From the NCBI GenBank assembly GCA_964446835.1, contig CAYUQT010000017.1, forward strand, positions 62,001-126,000: a stretch of 64,000 nucleotides of DNA, in the 5' to 3' direction. A program made the position numbers and the translations under genes. How positions within the stretch are numbered: position 1 is the first letter of the stretch; each line of letters opens with the position of its first letter. Of the stretch, positions 18,970 to 29,300 are shown in pieces. The notes under the pieces were generated by a model, which worked only from the letters and a program-made list of their open reading frames with translations, was not told the DNA's origin and made no database searches. This stretch comes from CAYUQT01 sp964446835. Its GTDB lineage: Bacteria; Planctomycetota; Phycisphaerae; UBA1845; JAFGLZ01.

Positions 18970-20718
18970 ATGGCCGACAGACCAGGCCGATTACCGGGTG
19001 AACGCTACAAAGGCCTCCGCTTGGGCCGCATCCTTATCCGGATGCGAAAGTGTACCCGTGAACAGGTTCACGAAGCCCTGCGGATTCAAGAGCAGAAACG
19101 CGGCCCCATCGGCCAGATCCTCGTCGAACTCGGCCATATCACCGAAAGCGACCTCAACCTCGCCCTCGCCGCCCAGATGGGCATGGAACCCGTCGAAATC
19201 GACAAAATGGAGATCCCTCCAGATGTCATTTCCAAGGTTCCGCCCCATATGGCGAATATGCACAAACTCATCCCGATCGCCTATAGCCCAGATAGTAATA
19301 CCCTTGAAGTCGCCATGGCAAATCCTGACAACTTCCAGGCCACTGACGATCTCAAGATCATGGGCTTCCGCGTCGAGCCTAAGGTAGCGGGACTCGAACA
19401 GATCAATGTCGCGCTACGAAAATACTACCCCGATGAGAAGTCCGTGAGCATCGGCCAAGTCCTCGACGAACTCTCCGCCGACGACACCCTCTCGCAGTAC
19501 GAAGGCCGCGGAGAAAGTATCGACCTCGACGAACTCAAGGAGATGATTGAGTCGAACCCGGTCAAAAAGCTGCTCAACCTTATTCTTCACCAGGCTATCC
19601 GCGAAAAAAGCTCGGATATCCACTTCGAACCCTTCGAAGATGAATTCAAGCTCAGATATCGTATTGACGGCGTCCTCTACGAAATGGTGCCTCCGCCTCG
19701 CCACATCGCCATGGCACTCGCATCCCGTATCAAGGTCATGGCGAACCTCGACATCGCCGAACGCCGAATGCCGCAGGACGGTCGTATCGCCCTCACCATT
19801 CAGGGCCGGGCCGTCGACCTCCGTATCAGCGTCCTTCCCACCATGTTCGGCGAAAGCGTCGTCATGCGTGTTCTCGACCGCGCCCAGGTCAGCCTCGACC
19901 TCGACAAAATCGGCATGCGAGACGACGAGCTCCAGACCTTCCGCCGCCTGATCTCGAAGCCCAACGGCATCATCGTCAACACCGGTCCCACGGGCTGCGG
20001 AAAGACCACCACGCTCTACTCCGCCCTCAGAGAACTCAACAGCCCGGACGTCAAGATCCTCACCACCGAAGACCCCGTCGAATACGACATCGACGGGCTC
20101 ATTCAATGCCAGATTGACGAACGTGTCGGCCTGACCTTCGGTCGCTGTCTCCGAAGCTTCCTGCGTCAAGACCCCGACATCATCCTCGTCGGCGAGGTTC
20201 GAGACAACGAAACGGCCCAGATCGCCGTCCAGGCCTCCCTCACCGGACACCTGGTCTTCACCACGCTCCACACCAACGACGCCCCCTCGGCCATCGCCCG
20301 TCTCCTCGACCTCGGGCTCGAGCCGTTCCTCGTCACCGCAACGCTCGAAGCCATCGTAGGTCAGCGGCTCGTCCGCCGAATCTGTACACACTGCAAGGCC
20401 GAGTACCACCCGACCGAAGAAATGTTGATGGAACTCGACCTGAAACCCGAAGATGTGGAAGGTCGGGTCTTCTTCGCGGGTAAGGGATGCGACAACTGCA
20501 ACAATACCGGCTATCGCGGCCGATTGGCGATCTTCGAGTTCATGCTCATGGACGACGCCCTGCGCGATCTCATCATGCAGCATGCCTCCACCAACGTCCT
20601 GCGGGCCGAAGCCAGACGCCGCGGCATGCGAACCCTCCGCGAGAGCGGAATGCTCGCCATCTTCGACGGCGTCACCACGATTGAAGAGGTGGTTCGAGAG
20701 ACCATCGTCGAGGAGTAA
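18970..20718 (+). CDS. gspE: GspE/PilB-family secretion ATPase
   Basis: A 582-residue cytoplasmic hexameric ATPase that powers pseudopilus or pilus assembly. I chose the ATG at 18970, preceded by GGAAGGAG; an in-frame ATG at 18883 lacks such a site. Residues ~15-150 are an N-terminal MshEN-like GspE domain. The ATPase core has the Walker A GPTGCGKTT (~339-347), Asp-box region TTEDPVEY (~365), Walker B ILVGEVRD (~405-412) and His-box TGHLVFTTLHTND (~425-437). The zinc-binding tetracysteine is complete: C472-x2-C475 and C507-x2-C510. It opens the block gspE-F-G-H-I-J-K-G. PilB is an alternative name, but the downstream pseudopilin order fits type II secretion better. Confidence 0.93.
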   Translation: MADRPGRLPGERYKGLRLGRILIRMRKCTREQVHEALRIQEQKRGPIGQILVELGHITESDLNLALAAQMGMEPVEIDKMEIPPDVISKVPPHMANMHKLIPIAYSPDSNTLEVAMANPDNFQATDDLKIMGFRVEPKVAGLEQINVALRKYYPDEKSVSIGQVLDELSADDTLSQYEGRGESIDLDELKEMIESNPVKKLLNLILHQAIREKSSDIHFEPFEDEFKLRYRIDGVLYEMVPPPRHIAMALASRIKVMANLDIAERRMPQDGRIALTIQGRAVDLRISVLPTMFGESVVMRVLDRAQVSLDLDKIGMRDDELQTFRRLISKPNGIIVNTGPTGCGKTTTLYSALRELNSPDVKILTTEDPVEYDIDGLIQCQIDERVGLTFGRCLRSFLRQDPDIILVGEVRDNETAQIAVQASLTGHLVFTTLHTNDAPSAIARLLDLGLEPFLVTATLEAIVGQRLVRRICTHCKAEYHPTEEMLMELDLKPEDVEGRVFFAGKGCDNCNNTGYRGRLAIFEFMLMDDALRDLIMQHASTNVLRAEARRRGMRTLRESGMLAIFDGVTTIEEVVRETIVEE

Positions 20719-20826
20719 TTTCCGGGGTGACCACGGGCCCCCCCAACGTCGGAGCAGGGAAAGGGACAACAAACGGGTAAGCGCCGGATCGCGGGGATCC
20801 GGCCGGATCGATTCGAGGTCTATGCC

Positions 20827-22386
20827 ATGCCGTTCTACCAGTTCCAAGCGATGAATGCCGCCGGGCAGGAGCTCAAGGACGAGGTCGAAGCCGCCAATGC
20901 CGATGAGGCGGTCGCCAAAGTCCGAGCCAAGGGGCTCTTCCTCCTCAAAATCCGTGAGAAAAGCGGCGGCGGCAAGAAGGAAAAGAAAGAAAAGGGCAAG
21001 AAGGACAACAAGGCCACCCAGGCCACCCGCAAGAAGGGTAGCGGCGCCGGCTTCATGGGACGCGTCAGCGTCAAGCAGGTCACCCAGTTCACGCGACAGC
21101 TCTCCACCCTGCAGGACGCCGGCCTCCCCATCCTCCGCAGCCTCCGAATCCTCGAACAGCAGCAGAAGCCCGGCCTCCTTCGTGTCACCATCCGGAATGT
21201 GGCCGAAGATGTCGAATCCGGTGCCACACTCTCCGAGGCCATGGCCAGACACCCCAAGGCCTTCGACCGCTTGTACGTCAACATGGTCGCCGCCGGTGAG
21301 GCCGGCGGTGTGCTCGACGTCATCCTCCAGCGCCTCGCCGACTTCATGGAGAAGGCCCAGCGACTGAAGAGGCGCGTCGTCGGCGCCATGATTTATCCGG
21401 CAGCCGTCATCACCTTTTCCGTGGGCATCGTATCGGGCATCATGATCGTCGTCGTCCCGAAGTTCCAGCAGATCTTCACCGACTTCGGAACCGACCTGCC
21501 CGGGCCCACCATGCTCCTCATCGCCATCAGCAACTGGTTCCTCGGCGGCGGTTGGGTCGTTGTCCTCATCACGCCCCCGTCGGTCATCATGATGATACGT
21601 ATGTTACGACGTGCCGACACCGTAACCGCCGGCGCGTTACAGGTCCTCAAATACATCATCATGGTCATGGCCGTCGGTGCCGTCTTCGTCGTCGGCGCCG
21701 CGATCCTCCTCTACATGGGAATGTTCGAGGCCTCCTTCAGCTCCGTCGGCGCCAGCATCATCACGACCTGGGGCTCCGCACAGCTCTATGCCCTCTGCGT
21801 CGTGGTACCCATGACCGGCATCGCCGCCGTCATCGGCGTCGGCAAGGGGGGCGTCGGCTTCGGCATCGACAAGATGCTCCTGATGATCCCCATCATCGGG
21901 GCGATCCTCTCGAAAACCAGCGTCGCACGCTTCGCCCGAACCCTCGGCACCCTCATCAGTGCCGGCGTACCGATCCTCGAAGCACTCAACATCACACGCG
22001 AAACCAGCGGTAATCGCGTTTACGCCCACGCCCTCGGCCAGGTCCACGACAGCATCCGCCAGGGCGAAAGCTTCGCAGGACCCCTCCGACAGGCAAAGGT
22101 CTGCGACTCGCTCGTCGTCAACATGATCGACGTCGGCGAGGAAACCGGCGATCTCGACAAAATGCTCATCAAGGTGGCCGACAACTACGACGAAGAGGTT
22201 GAAACCCTCGTCGCAGGCCTCGTCAGTCTGCTCGAACCTGTGATGGTCATCTTCCTGGGCACCGTGGTCGGCTTCATTGTCATCGCTTTGTTCATGCCCA
22301 TGGTCTCGCTGATCAACGCCGTCAGCGAAGGTGGCGGCGGCGGCGGAAAGAGCAAGGGCGGCGGTGGTCGCGGCGGCGGCGAATAG
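20827..22386 (+). CDS. gspF: GspF/PilC-family inner-membrane platform protein, enlarged
   Basis: A 519-residue platform protein that couples the ATPase to pseudopilus assembly. It has an N-terminal cytoplasmic region (1-80) with a very Lys-rich stretch at ~46-70, a first T2SSF domain (~82-205), a second (~362-490) and a final membrane helix (~468-492). Usual family length is about 400. The excess comes from the Lys-rich linker, from roughly 75 extra residues at ~265-340 with two additional hydrophobic segments (~275-297 and ~320-338), and from a Gly-rich tail (~502-519). Conserved GspF motifs such as ARFARTLGTLISAGVPILEAL are intact. It follows gspE by 108 bases. Confidence 0.92.
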   Translation: MPFYQFQAMNAAGQELKDEVEAANADEAVAKVRAKGLFLLKIREKSGGGKKEKKEKGKKDNKATQATRKKGSGAGFMGRVSVKQVTQFTRQLSTLQDAGLPILRSLRILEQQQKPGLLRVTIRNVAEDVESGATLSEAMARHPKAFDRLYVNMVAAGEAGGVLDVILQRLADFMEKAQRLKRRVVGAMIYPAAVITFSVGIVSGIMIVVVPKFQQIFTDFGTDLPGPTMLLIAISNWFLGGGWVVVLITPPSVIMMIRMLRRADTVTAGALQVLKYIIMVMAVGAVFVVGAAILLYMGMFEASFSSVGASIITTWGSAQLYALCVVVPMTGIAAVIGVGKGGVGFGIDKMLLMIPIIGAILSKTSVARFARTLGTLISAGVPILEALNITRETSGNRVYAHALGQVHDSIRQGESFAGPLRQAKVCDSLVVNMIDVGEETGDLDKMLIKVADNYDEEVETLVAGLVSLLEPVMVIFLGTVVGFIVIALFMPMVSLINAVSEGGGGGGKSKGGGGRGGGE

Positions 22387-22507
22387 CCTCCCGTCACGCC
22401 CGACCGTGGCGGACCCGGATCAGGGTCCGCCTTCAGGGGAATCAACGATGCGGTTCACGATAATCGATCCATCACGAACGACCTCCACGACCCGCAAGGA
22501 GTCTCGA

Positions 22508-23335
22508 ATGCGATACCCCCGCGCCCACGCCTCAACCCCACGGGCCTTCACACTCGTCGAACTGATGGTGGCCGTCGGAATCCTCGTGATCCTCCTGGCC
22601 ATCCTTATCCCAGCCATCAGCGCTGTCCGCGAATCCGCCAAGGGAAACGCCGCCAAGGCCCAGATGCAGATGATCGCCGGCGCCATCGACGAATTCGCCG
22701 CATTCTGGCCTCCCTGGACTACCGGCACAGACAGGAGTGGAAACCCCAAGAGTGGCCTCGAACCTGGACTACCGATCTGTTCAAAAGGTCTGCCACCGTG
22801 GCGACCCTTTGAATTGTGGCCCTCAGCCGACAACGATCTGAAGCTCAGGAACTCCGCGATCAGTCTCATCGACAATCCCGGGCTCCTGCTGGCAAACGAA
22901 TGTCTAGCCTACAGCCTGACCGCCAAGATCGGCAAAGGGCCCTTCATCAAGAAGTCGCCTGGGGGCCTTGTCGAATACGTTCCCCTCACGGCAGACCCTA
23001 ACACGTACTACCCCGGCACGGAGTCCATGACCCCGCACGTGCAGCGCGTCCGTCTGCTCGACCCCTGGGGCACCCCCTACTTTTACTGCTGGGCGTCCGA
23101 AGACGGCATGTGGCTCGTCCTCGAGAACTTCTACGCTCTTCACAAGGACTTCAAGACCAACCACTTCGTGGCCGAAGAATTGGGCCACCACAAGGGGCAC
23201 ACGGCCGTCCTCATCTCGGCCGGACCCAACAAGAGATTCGACTTCCTGGACCATCTGCCGGGCACCAATGAGAACCTGATACTCGGTTCCAAGGTCAAAA
23301 CATGGGAAGGCGACGATATTGTCCTGGGACGGTGA
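22508..23335 (+). CDS. gspG: GspG-like major pseudopilin
   Basis: A 275-residue type II pseudopilin-like protein. The short leader ends in PRA, and the mature N-terminus is FTLVELMVAVGILV followed by a hydrophobic helix to ~40. The predicted cleavage site is Ala-Phe instead of the usual Gly-Phe, with Glu5 conserved. The motif LLDPWGTPYFY (~178-188) is the GspG signature that in known major pseudopilins lines a calcium site. I chose the ATG at 22508 with AAGGAG six bases upstream over the in-frame ATG at 22449. It is longer than typical GspG (about 145). It lies 121 bases after gspF. Confidence 0.85.
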   Translation: MRYPRAHASTPRAFTLVELMVAVGILVILLAILIPAISAVRESAKGNAAKAQMQMIAGAIDEFAAFWPPWTTGTDRSGNPKSGLEPGLPICSKGLPPWRPFELWPSADNDLKLRNSAISLIDNPGLLLANECLAYSLTAKIGKGPFIKKSPGGLVEYVPLTADPNTYYPGTESMTPHVQRVRLLDPWGTPYFYCWASEDGMWLVLENFYALHKDFKTNHFVAEELGHHKGHTAVLISAGPNKRFDFLDHLPGTNENLILGSKVKTWEGDDIVLGR

Positions 23336-23374
23336 TCGCCAACTGCGTCGGGCGGCCGACCATAGCGTGATACG

Positions 23375-24229
23375 ATGACGTGGCAAACAACACAACCCGC
23401 AGACCCCAGACGACCGGACTCCGAATCAGAGCCCGCCAGGCACGACCGTGCCGGTATCGTCTCTGCCACCGCCGTCCGGCGACGGGCCTTCACCCTCATT
23501 GAACTCCTCGTCGTCGTCTCGATCATTCTTATCCTGATGGTTATGGTGGGCATGTCCTGGCGCTCGATCATGGACACCAACGTCGAGGCCAAGGCCCTCA
23601 ATCTCCTCGGCAGCTATCTCTCCGTCGCCCGCTCCTATGCCATGGCCAATCAGATCGAGACCGTCCTGACCGTCGAGCCCAACGAGGGTCAGATCGAAAT
23701 CTTCGCATGGGCCGGCTGGCCGACCAACGACCCCAATCGCGAGGGAGACCTCATCCAGCCCAACTGGTGGTATGCCTACGTTCCCCTCGTTGACGAAACC
23801 GCCCGCCTCCCCAAGAGAGGCAAGGGCCTGGCCGTTCGCATCGCACCGATCGACTGCTTTGAAACCAGCGTCGACCTGGAAGCGTTCGCTCGATTCGCCG
23901 TGTGCTTCGACCCCAAAGGCAAGCTCGTCGTCCGAGACCTCACCGCCGTTTACGCCCCCTACCCCCTCAGAGCTCGACCGTATGGCGGTAGGATCGTCGG
24001 TCTCATGCCAGGCTTCCTGACCGTCCCCCCCCCACCCAGGGACGGAAACCTTGACTGGCACCATATCACCACGAGTCTCGGGGGCATGCTCTACGAGCCC
24101 CCGGAAGGCTTGGATACGCCAGGGGGTGCGGCAGACCCTCGCGACCGACGGATCATGCAGAAGGCGCTCAATATCCGGCCCTTCCTCCTGAATCCCTATA
24201 CGGGACAACTCGTCCGGGAGGGCAAGTGA
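23375..24229 (+). CDS. gspH: GspH-like minor pseudopilin
   Basis: A 284-residue pseudopilin-like protein with an unusually long leader (~38 residues) before FTLIELLVVVSIILIL; the predicted cleavage site is again Ala-Phe (RRRA-FTLIE). The region after the N-terminal helix, ALNLLGSYLSVARSYAMANQ (~72-91), matches the GspH/FimT pattern. No in-frame start closer to the leader was found, so the ATG at 23375 is kept despite a poor ribosome binding site. Its TGA stop overlaps the next start codon by one base (TGATG), implying translational coupling with the GspI-like gene. Confidence 0.8.
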   Translation: MTWQTTQPADPRRPDSESEPARHDRAGIVSATAVRRRAFTLIELLVVVSIILILMVMVGMSWRSIMDTNVEAKALNLLGSYLSVARSYAMANQIETVLTVEPNEGQIEIFAWAGWPTNDPNREGDLIQPNWWYAYVPLVDETARLPKRGKGLAVRIAPIDCFETSVDLEAFARFAVCFDPKGKLVVRDLTAVYAPYPLRARPYGGRIVGLMPGFLTVPPPPRDGNLDWHHITTSLGGMLYEPPEGLDTPGGAADPRDRRIMQKALNIRPFLLNPYTGQLVREGK

Positions 24230-25038
24230 TGAACCGCCGAGCCTTCAGCCTGGCCGAGATGATGGTCGCCATCGGTGTTCTGGGCATCGGCCTCACCATG
24301 GTCGCTTGCTTCTTCCCCGTCGCGATGTCCCAACACCTCGAAAGCAGCGCCCAGCACAAGGCAATGCAGATCGCCCGCGAGGCCAAAAACCTCGTCGAGA
24401 ATTCCCCGCTCCCCACCACTCTCAACATCACTGCATTGCCACCGGCCGTCATCTGGCCGACGGGCACGGTCGCTTGGCTCCCCACGAACGAGTTCCTCCC
24501 GGGAAATGAGCCGTGCTGGCGATATATGATCACCAGCCCCGCGTTTCCCAATGACCCGATCTTCGGAACTGAAGCCCGCTATGTCTGGTACCTCTTCGCC
24601 TCCGAGCGGGACGGCTTCCGACAACACTTCGTGGCCGTCACACGCACCCTCCCCGGCCACAAATACCAGCCCCATCCCGGCGGTGGGAAACTGAGCCCGC
24701 TTCCTCAGCCATGGCTCATGGCCCTCAAGCCGACGGGTGCACAACGGCTCCAGATTGATACGGCTGCATCCCCATCCTGGGGGCCTCCGGCAGGTTCATC
24801 CCTCACACTGATGTTACCTGGCGGAACCCCGATCATGAGCACTGTCACCGGCAATCTCTACACCGTCCTTGATGTCAGCGCGGCCAACGTCGTAACGCTC
24901 CGAGAGCCCCTTCTGCCGGACGACGACAGGACACAGCCCTGGCCGAACGGCAACGCCAAAGGGCCAATCTACTTTCTCTGGTTTCCGCCGGCCACCACAG
25001 GGACGGCCAGTCCCTATGTGGCGGGTCTGTTCTTCTAG
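24229..25038 (+). CDS. gspI: GspI/PilV-like minor pseudopilin
   Basis: A 269-residue pseudopilin-like protein with a very short leader, MNRRA, then FSLAEMMVAIGVLGIGLTMVA. Glu5 is present and the -1 residue is Ala. The position between the GspH-like and GspJ-like genes, and the helix sequence with the G-V-L-G-I-G pattern, fit the GspI/PilV group. A GTG one codon upstream is a possible alternative start. The following region (~60-269) is not recognisable and is longer than the usual GspI of about 120 residues. GspI normally nucleates the pseudopilus tip with J and K. Confidence 0.78.
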   Translation: MNRRAFSLAEMMVAIGVLGIGLTMVACFFPVAMSQHLESSAQHKAMQIAREAKNLVENSPLPTTLNITALPPAVIWPTGTVAWLPTNEFLPGNEPCWRYMITSPAFPNDPIFGTEARYVWYLFASERDGFRQHFVAVTRTLPGHKYQPHPGGGKLSPLPQPWLMALKPTGAQRLQIDTAASPSWGPPAGSSLTLMLPGGTPIMSTVTGNLYTVLDVSAANVVTLREPLLPDDDRTQPWPNGNAKGPIYFLWFPPATTGTASPYVAGLFF

Positions 25039-25068
25039 AAAGGCTTACGAAGACAAGGACAAACGCAC

Positions 25069-26325
25069 GTGACGAACCAACCCAGACAACGCAGACACGC
25101 ACGCCGCTCAGCCTTCACGCTGGCCGAGCTGATGGTCTCCGTTGCCATCCTCCTCGTCGCGATGCTCGCTGTCGGCTATATCTTCTCCGGCGTCAGCAAG
25201 ACCAGCAGCCTCACTATGGCCAACATCGAACTCAACGATGCCCTCGCCGTCATTCAGCAGACGATGCAGGCCGACCTTCAGACCCTCGCACCCGTCGTGT
25301 TCCTCATCCACTCGCCCGAACCCGAGAACCGATCGGCCAGAGACTTCACCGGAGAACCCCTGCTCACTCAGAACAGGTCTGACGCATTCACCTGTGTCTC
25401 TTCAGGACCGCCTCGGTTGTTCCAGTCCTACTGGAACCCGGCCGTCTACAGCCCTGACGCCATCCTCTTCTACGGCCACGGCATGGAACTGTACAACAAG
25501 ACCCTCAGAGATTCCCCAAACCTCTTCGATCGGGTCTACTGCCGACGCGCTGTCCTTCTCGTTCCGAACCTATTTCCCGCCAAGGACCCCAGTTGGGGAC
25601 ACGGCATGGGAAGGACGGACCCCAACTACCTTCCACCCATGAGCTACGGAACCACTCTCTGGGATTCCGCCAATGCCTTCAATTTCCTCAACACCAACAT
25701 CCAGTGGTCCCGCGTCGATGTCATTCAACAGCATACCGCAACCGACCTGGCCATACGGATGCGAGATCTTGTCAAGAACGGTGAACCCTATCGCGCCCTC
25801 ATCGCGAGGAATCTCGCCCCCGCGGAACCTCCGACAGACCCCAACTACGTCTCTGAGCGCGGGCTCCACTGCTTCAACCTCCTCCATCACGTCGGCGACG
25901 TAATCGTCGAGTGGACCGATGGAAGCATGGCCAACCCCCTCGCCGCTGCCAATCATCCCGATCGGCTGCGACTCCAATGGTTCGGCCGGGGTCGGGATGT
26001 CGATGGGAACGGTCTGATCCGAACCGCGATTCAACTGGAAGGCTCTACTGACGTCGTTTCCTACACTGCCTGGATCGCGCAACAACCCGGCAAGGTGCGT
26101 CCTTTCGCTGAGAACGCCCTGGCCCCAACTACGGATGGAACACCGCCCGAAAAGGGGGCTTCCTCTCCACTAGGTGTATACATGGCCGCATGGACCGAAC
26201 AATCTTGGGCCTACCGTCCCAAGGCGATTCGCATGACGGTTCGCCTCTACGATGTCAACAAGAGATTCCGAGACGACAACGACCGGCTCGGCAAGGAATT
26301 TTCGTTCGTACTGCGGGTGCCATGA
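25069..26325 (+). CDS. gspJ: GspJ-like minor pseudopilin
   Basis: A 418-residue pseudopilin-like protein, about twice the usual GspJ length. The leader ends RSA and the mature N-terminus is FTLAELMVSVAILLVAMLAVG, again with Ala at -1 and Glu5 conserved. The region AVIQQTMQADLQTL (~62-75) resembles the GspJ helix that follows the membrane segment. GTG 25069 is used, with AAGGA nine bases upstream. The C-terminal region has strands typical of the J fold ending with KAIRMTVRLYD. Its stop overlaps the start of the GspK-like gene (ATGATG), so J and K are probably translated together as tip components. Confidence 0.8.
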   Translation: MTNQPRQRRHARRSAFTLAELMVSVAILLVAMLAVGYIFSGVSKTSSLTMANIELNDALAVIQQTMQADLQTLAPVVFLIHSPEPENRSARDFTGEPLLTQNRSDAFTCVSSGPPRLFQSYWNPAVYSPDAILFYGHGMELYNKTLRDSPNLFDRVYCRRAVLLVPNLFPAKDPSWGHGMGRTDPNYLPPMSYGTTLWDSANAFNFLNTNIQWSRVDVIQQHTATDLAIRMRDLVKNGEPYRALIARNLAPAEPPTDPNYVSERGLHCFNLLHHVGDVIVEWTDGSMANPLAAANHPDRLRLQWFGRGRDVDGNGLIRTAIQLEGSTDVVSYTAWIAQQPGKVRPFAENALAPTTDGTPPEKGASSPLGVYMAAWTEQSWAYRPKAIRMTVRLYDVNKRFRDDNDRLGKEFSFVLRVP

Positions 26326-29300
26326 TGCAAGCAAGGGATCAACATCTTCGATGGGTTGCTGTCGGGAGGCGAGGGACCCCCACGCCCCTGCCCCCCACGA
26401 ACACCGATCCTGAAATAGGCCCCATGCCTCCACACCGACGTCGTGGTAGCGTCCTCGTATTCGTCATGGGCGTACTCGTGCTCCTGGCCCTCATCGGCCT
26501 CGGCATGATGGTCTCCACTCGAGCCGAACGCCTCAGGATCCCCCCGCAGCGTGAGGCCCTCGCCCTCGACGCCGTCATGGACCGTGCCGTTCAGCTCGTT
26601 CGGCAACGCCTCCGCGAAGACCTCCTGCGAGACCCGAACAGAGTCCACGACCCCAACATCCTCGCCGATCCCAACTGGCTCGACCCCAATGAACTCCTGG
26701 GTGCCGACCCCAATGATCCCAACGGTAACGGTGCACCCATCGATGCCCCGGGTCCCCTCGACCCATGGCTCGCCTCCACCATCCCCTGGCCCTTGGGGCA
26801 TGAGCCAAACTTCGGAGACATGGCCTTCATCCAGCAGCGGCTCACGGCCGCCAAGATTCCTGCACCCGGCAACGTCTTCGTCTGGCCCAGAGTCAGCTAT
26901 CTGGGGCCGCCTCCCCAAGACCCCAACTGGGCCCTCCTGGTCCAGCGCCTCAAGCTGTACCTGTCCGAAACGCACATGCGGATCGCAGGTGATGATGCCC
27001 TCACCAACCGCCTCACGGTTGAGGCCGAGCCCAACCTCTTCACGGGCTTCATCCTCCCGGGAGACCCCAACCTCTTCCGTCTCATGCTCTTCGACGCCGA
27101 CGGCGACGGAATGCCCGATGCACCCGTCAGCTTCACCTTCCCCGTCGATACCACGACTCCGACGACGACCCCGCGCCGCGTCCACGTGACCATTCGCATC
27201 GTCGACAACTGCTCCAAGATCAACGTCAATACCGCCGGGGTCCACGACCCTGTCCATGAGCATCGCGGCCGGTTCGTCAACGACATCGTCCTCGACCCCA
27301 ACCATATGAGCGCCACCAACCTCCTGATGGCCACCCTCGATGCCCATAAGTGGTTGGCCAACGACAGCGACCCAAACTCCATCCTGGGCTACCGAGCCGA
27401 CCGGCTCGCCGCCCTGGGTGTCTCCAATGCACTCCAGGTCGTACGAGACCCGAATCTCTACATGAAGCTCTGTCGCAGTCCCCTCTTCGCCGGCACACTC
27501 TCCGGCCTCTACGCCTCAGACGAGGAGTGCGGACTCACCCGACGGAACTCCCTGCTCTCGCGGCAGGGCTGGATGTCCCCGGACGGCTTGTCTCTGCTCG
27601 AACGCGCCCTCTATAGAACCGTCTCCGAGCCTCTCCTGGCCCGATGGAATCGGATGCTCTACTCGGCCGACTACATGTCCTCCTTCATGAATCCCAGTGT
27701 CATCATGCCCGAGGGCATGTTCCGACGTTGCCTCTTCACCACCCGCAGCTACGACACACAACGCCGAGGCAAGCTCACCCTCCCCGCCGTCCCTCAGGAG
27801 TTCCTCCTCAAGGGCAAGGGGGACCCCATCCGAATCGCCAAAGCCAGCGAGGCAGCCCTCCTTGACTGGGAGAAGTTCGACCTCAACTCGATGCCACCCG
27901 CCAAGAACGAACCCCAGGTTCGTCAGTGGCTTGCCACGCTCGCCACCTATCTCTACGGCGGCTACATCGTCCCCTCGACCGGATGGCCCATCCCGGCCAC
28001 GCGCGCTATTCAACGGGAACTCAATGCCTGGCAACTCGCACTGAACATCTGGGACTATGCCAACGCCGATCCCAACGTCACATTCCTGACGCCCCAGGGG
28101 TCCCCCAGCACCGTCCTCGTCGCCGGCGTCAAACGACAGCCTTTCCTCACCGAAGCCTATGTCGTCTGGATGGCCGCCGACGATGGTAGCGGCACGGTCG
28201 TCCTCACCCCCGCCTACGCCGTCGAGATGTTCGTGCCGCCCGGTTGGACCATCGATACCACACGCTACGCGCTCCGAAGCGGTTCAACCCTCTGGTATCT
28301 CAACACCTTCCCAGGCACGCCTTCGACCATCGTTGGTAGCGCCAACGGCGACTACCATGTCTTCTGCAACGTCAGAGACGTACCCCCGGCTGGCCCAGGC
28401 CTGATCCCGTCCACGGCACACATCAATGCCACCTTCGTGATGGGCGCCAACGGCCTGGAACTCGTACACAGACCCGACACCGGTGGCACTGTCCAGCCCT
28501 ACCCCGTCGATCGAGTCGACAACCCCAACGACCTCTTCTGGAGCATGCCCGCTGCCAGCGGTTTCTCCGACGGAGACTGGCAGTATCGCACCCTCCAGAG
28601 AAACACCAATGGCTGGCGATTCACCTCGGCGGCCTATTGGGCCCGCACCTCTGAAAAGAAGGTCCTGGGCGACCCCACCCAACTGCCGTCACTCGGTGCC
28701 ATCAATCAGATTGCGCTACAACCCGCCAACGACCCCAACGTCACCGAATGCTACTGGTGGTTCAAGAATCTCCCATCGCATCCCAATGACCTGGCCGACC
28801 CCAACCACTGGGCCTTCGACTCACCGGCCGACCTCTCCAGGGTCCTCCTCGTCGGCAACGACCCCTGTGACGCCAATTTCACCACAACCTGGAGGCTCTT
28901 CACGGCCGAACGAGACTATCGTCTGAGAGGACTTACCGAGACCGACCGGCTCGCCGGAGTGGGCAGGCTCGACTTCTTCCTCCAGGACCCCAATGTGGAT
29001 CCCAACTACCGGAACTACCCCCCGGACTCCAACGATCCCTGTTATGCCCCGGGCAATGCCTTCAACTACCTGACCGCCTTGGGCATCGATACCGATGGCA
29101 TCGACAACGACGGGGACGGCGTTATCGACGAACCCACCGAGGCCTTCAAGACCGGCTACCGCATCGCCGGGCGGATCAATATCAATACCGCCCCCGAGTT
29201 CGTGTTGCGATCGGTCCCGTTCTTCTATGACGATCGCAACACGGTCTTCAGGGACCCCGCCGCGCGCATCGTCACATGGCGAGAGAGCCGTCCCGTTATC

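Noticed and set aside
19414..21252. Long minus-strand open frame (612 codons) opposite gspE and gspF
   Set aside because: It is antisense to two genes with complete catalytic motifs; its sequence is acidic low-complexity text typical of the mirror frame of GC-rich genes.
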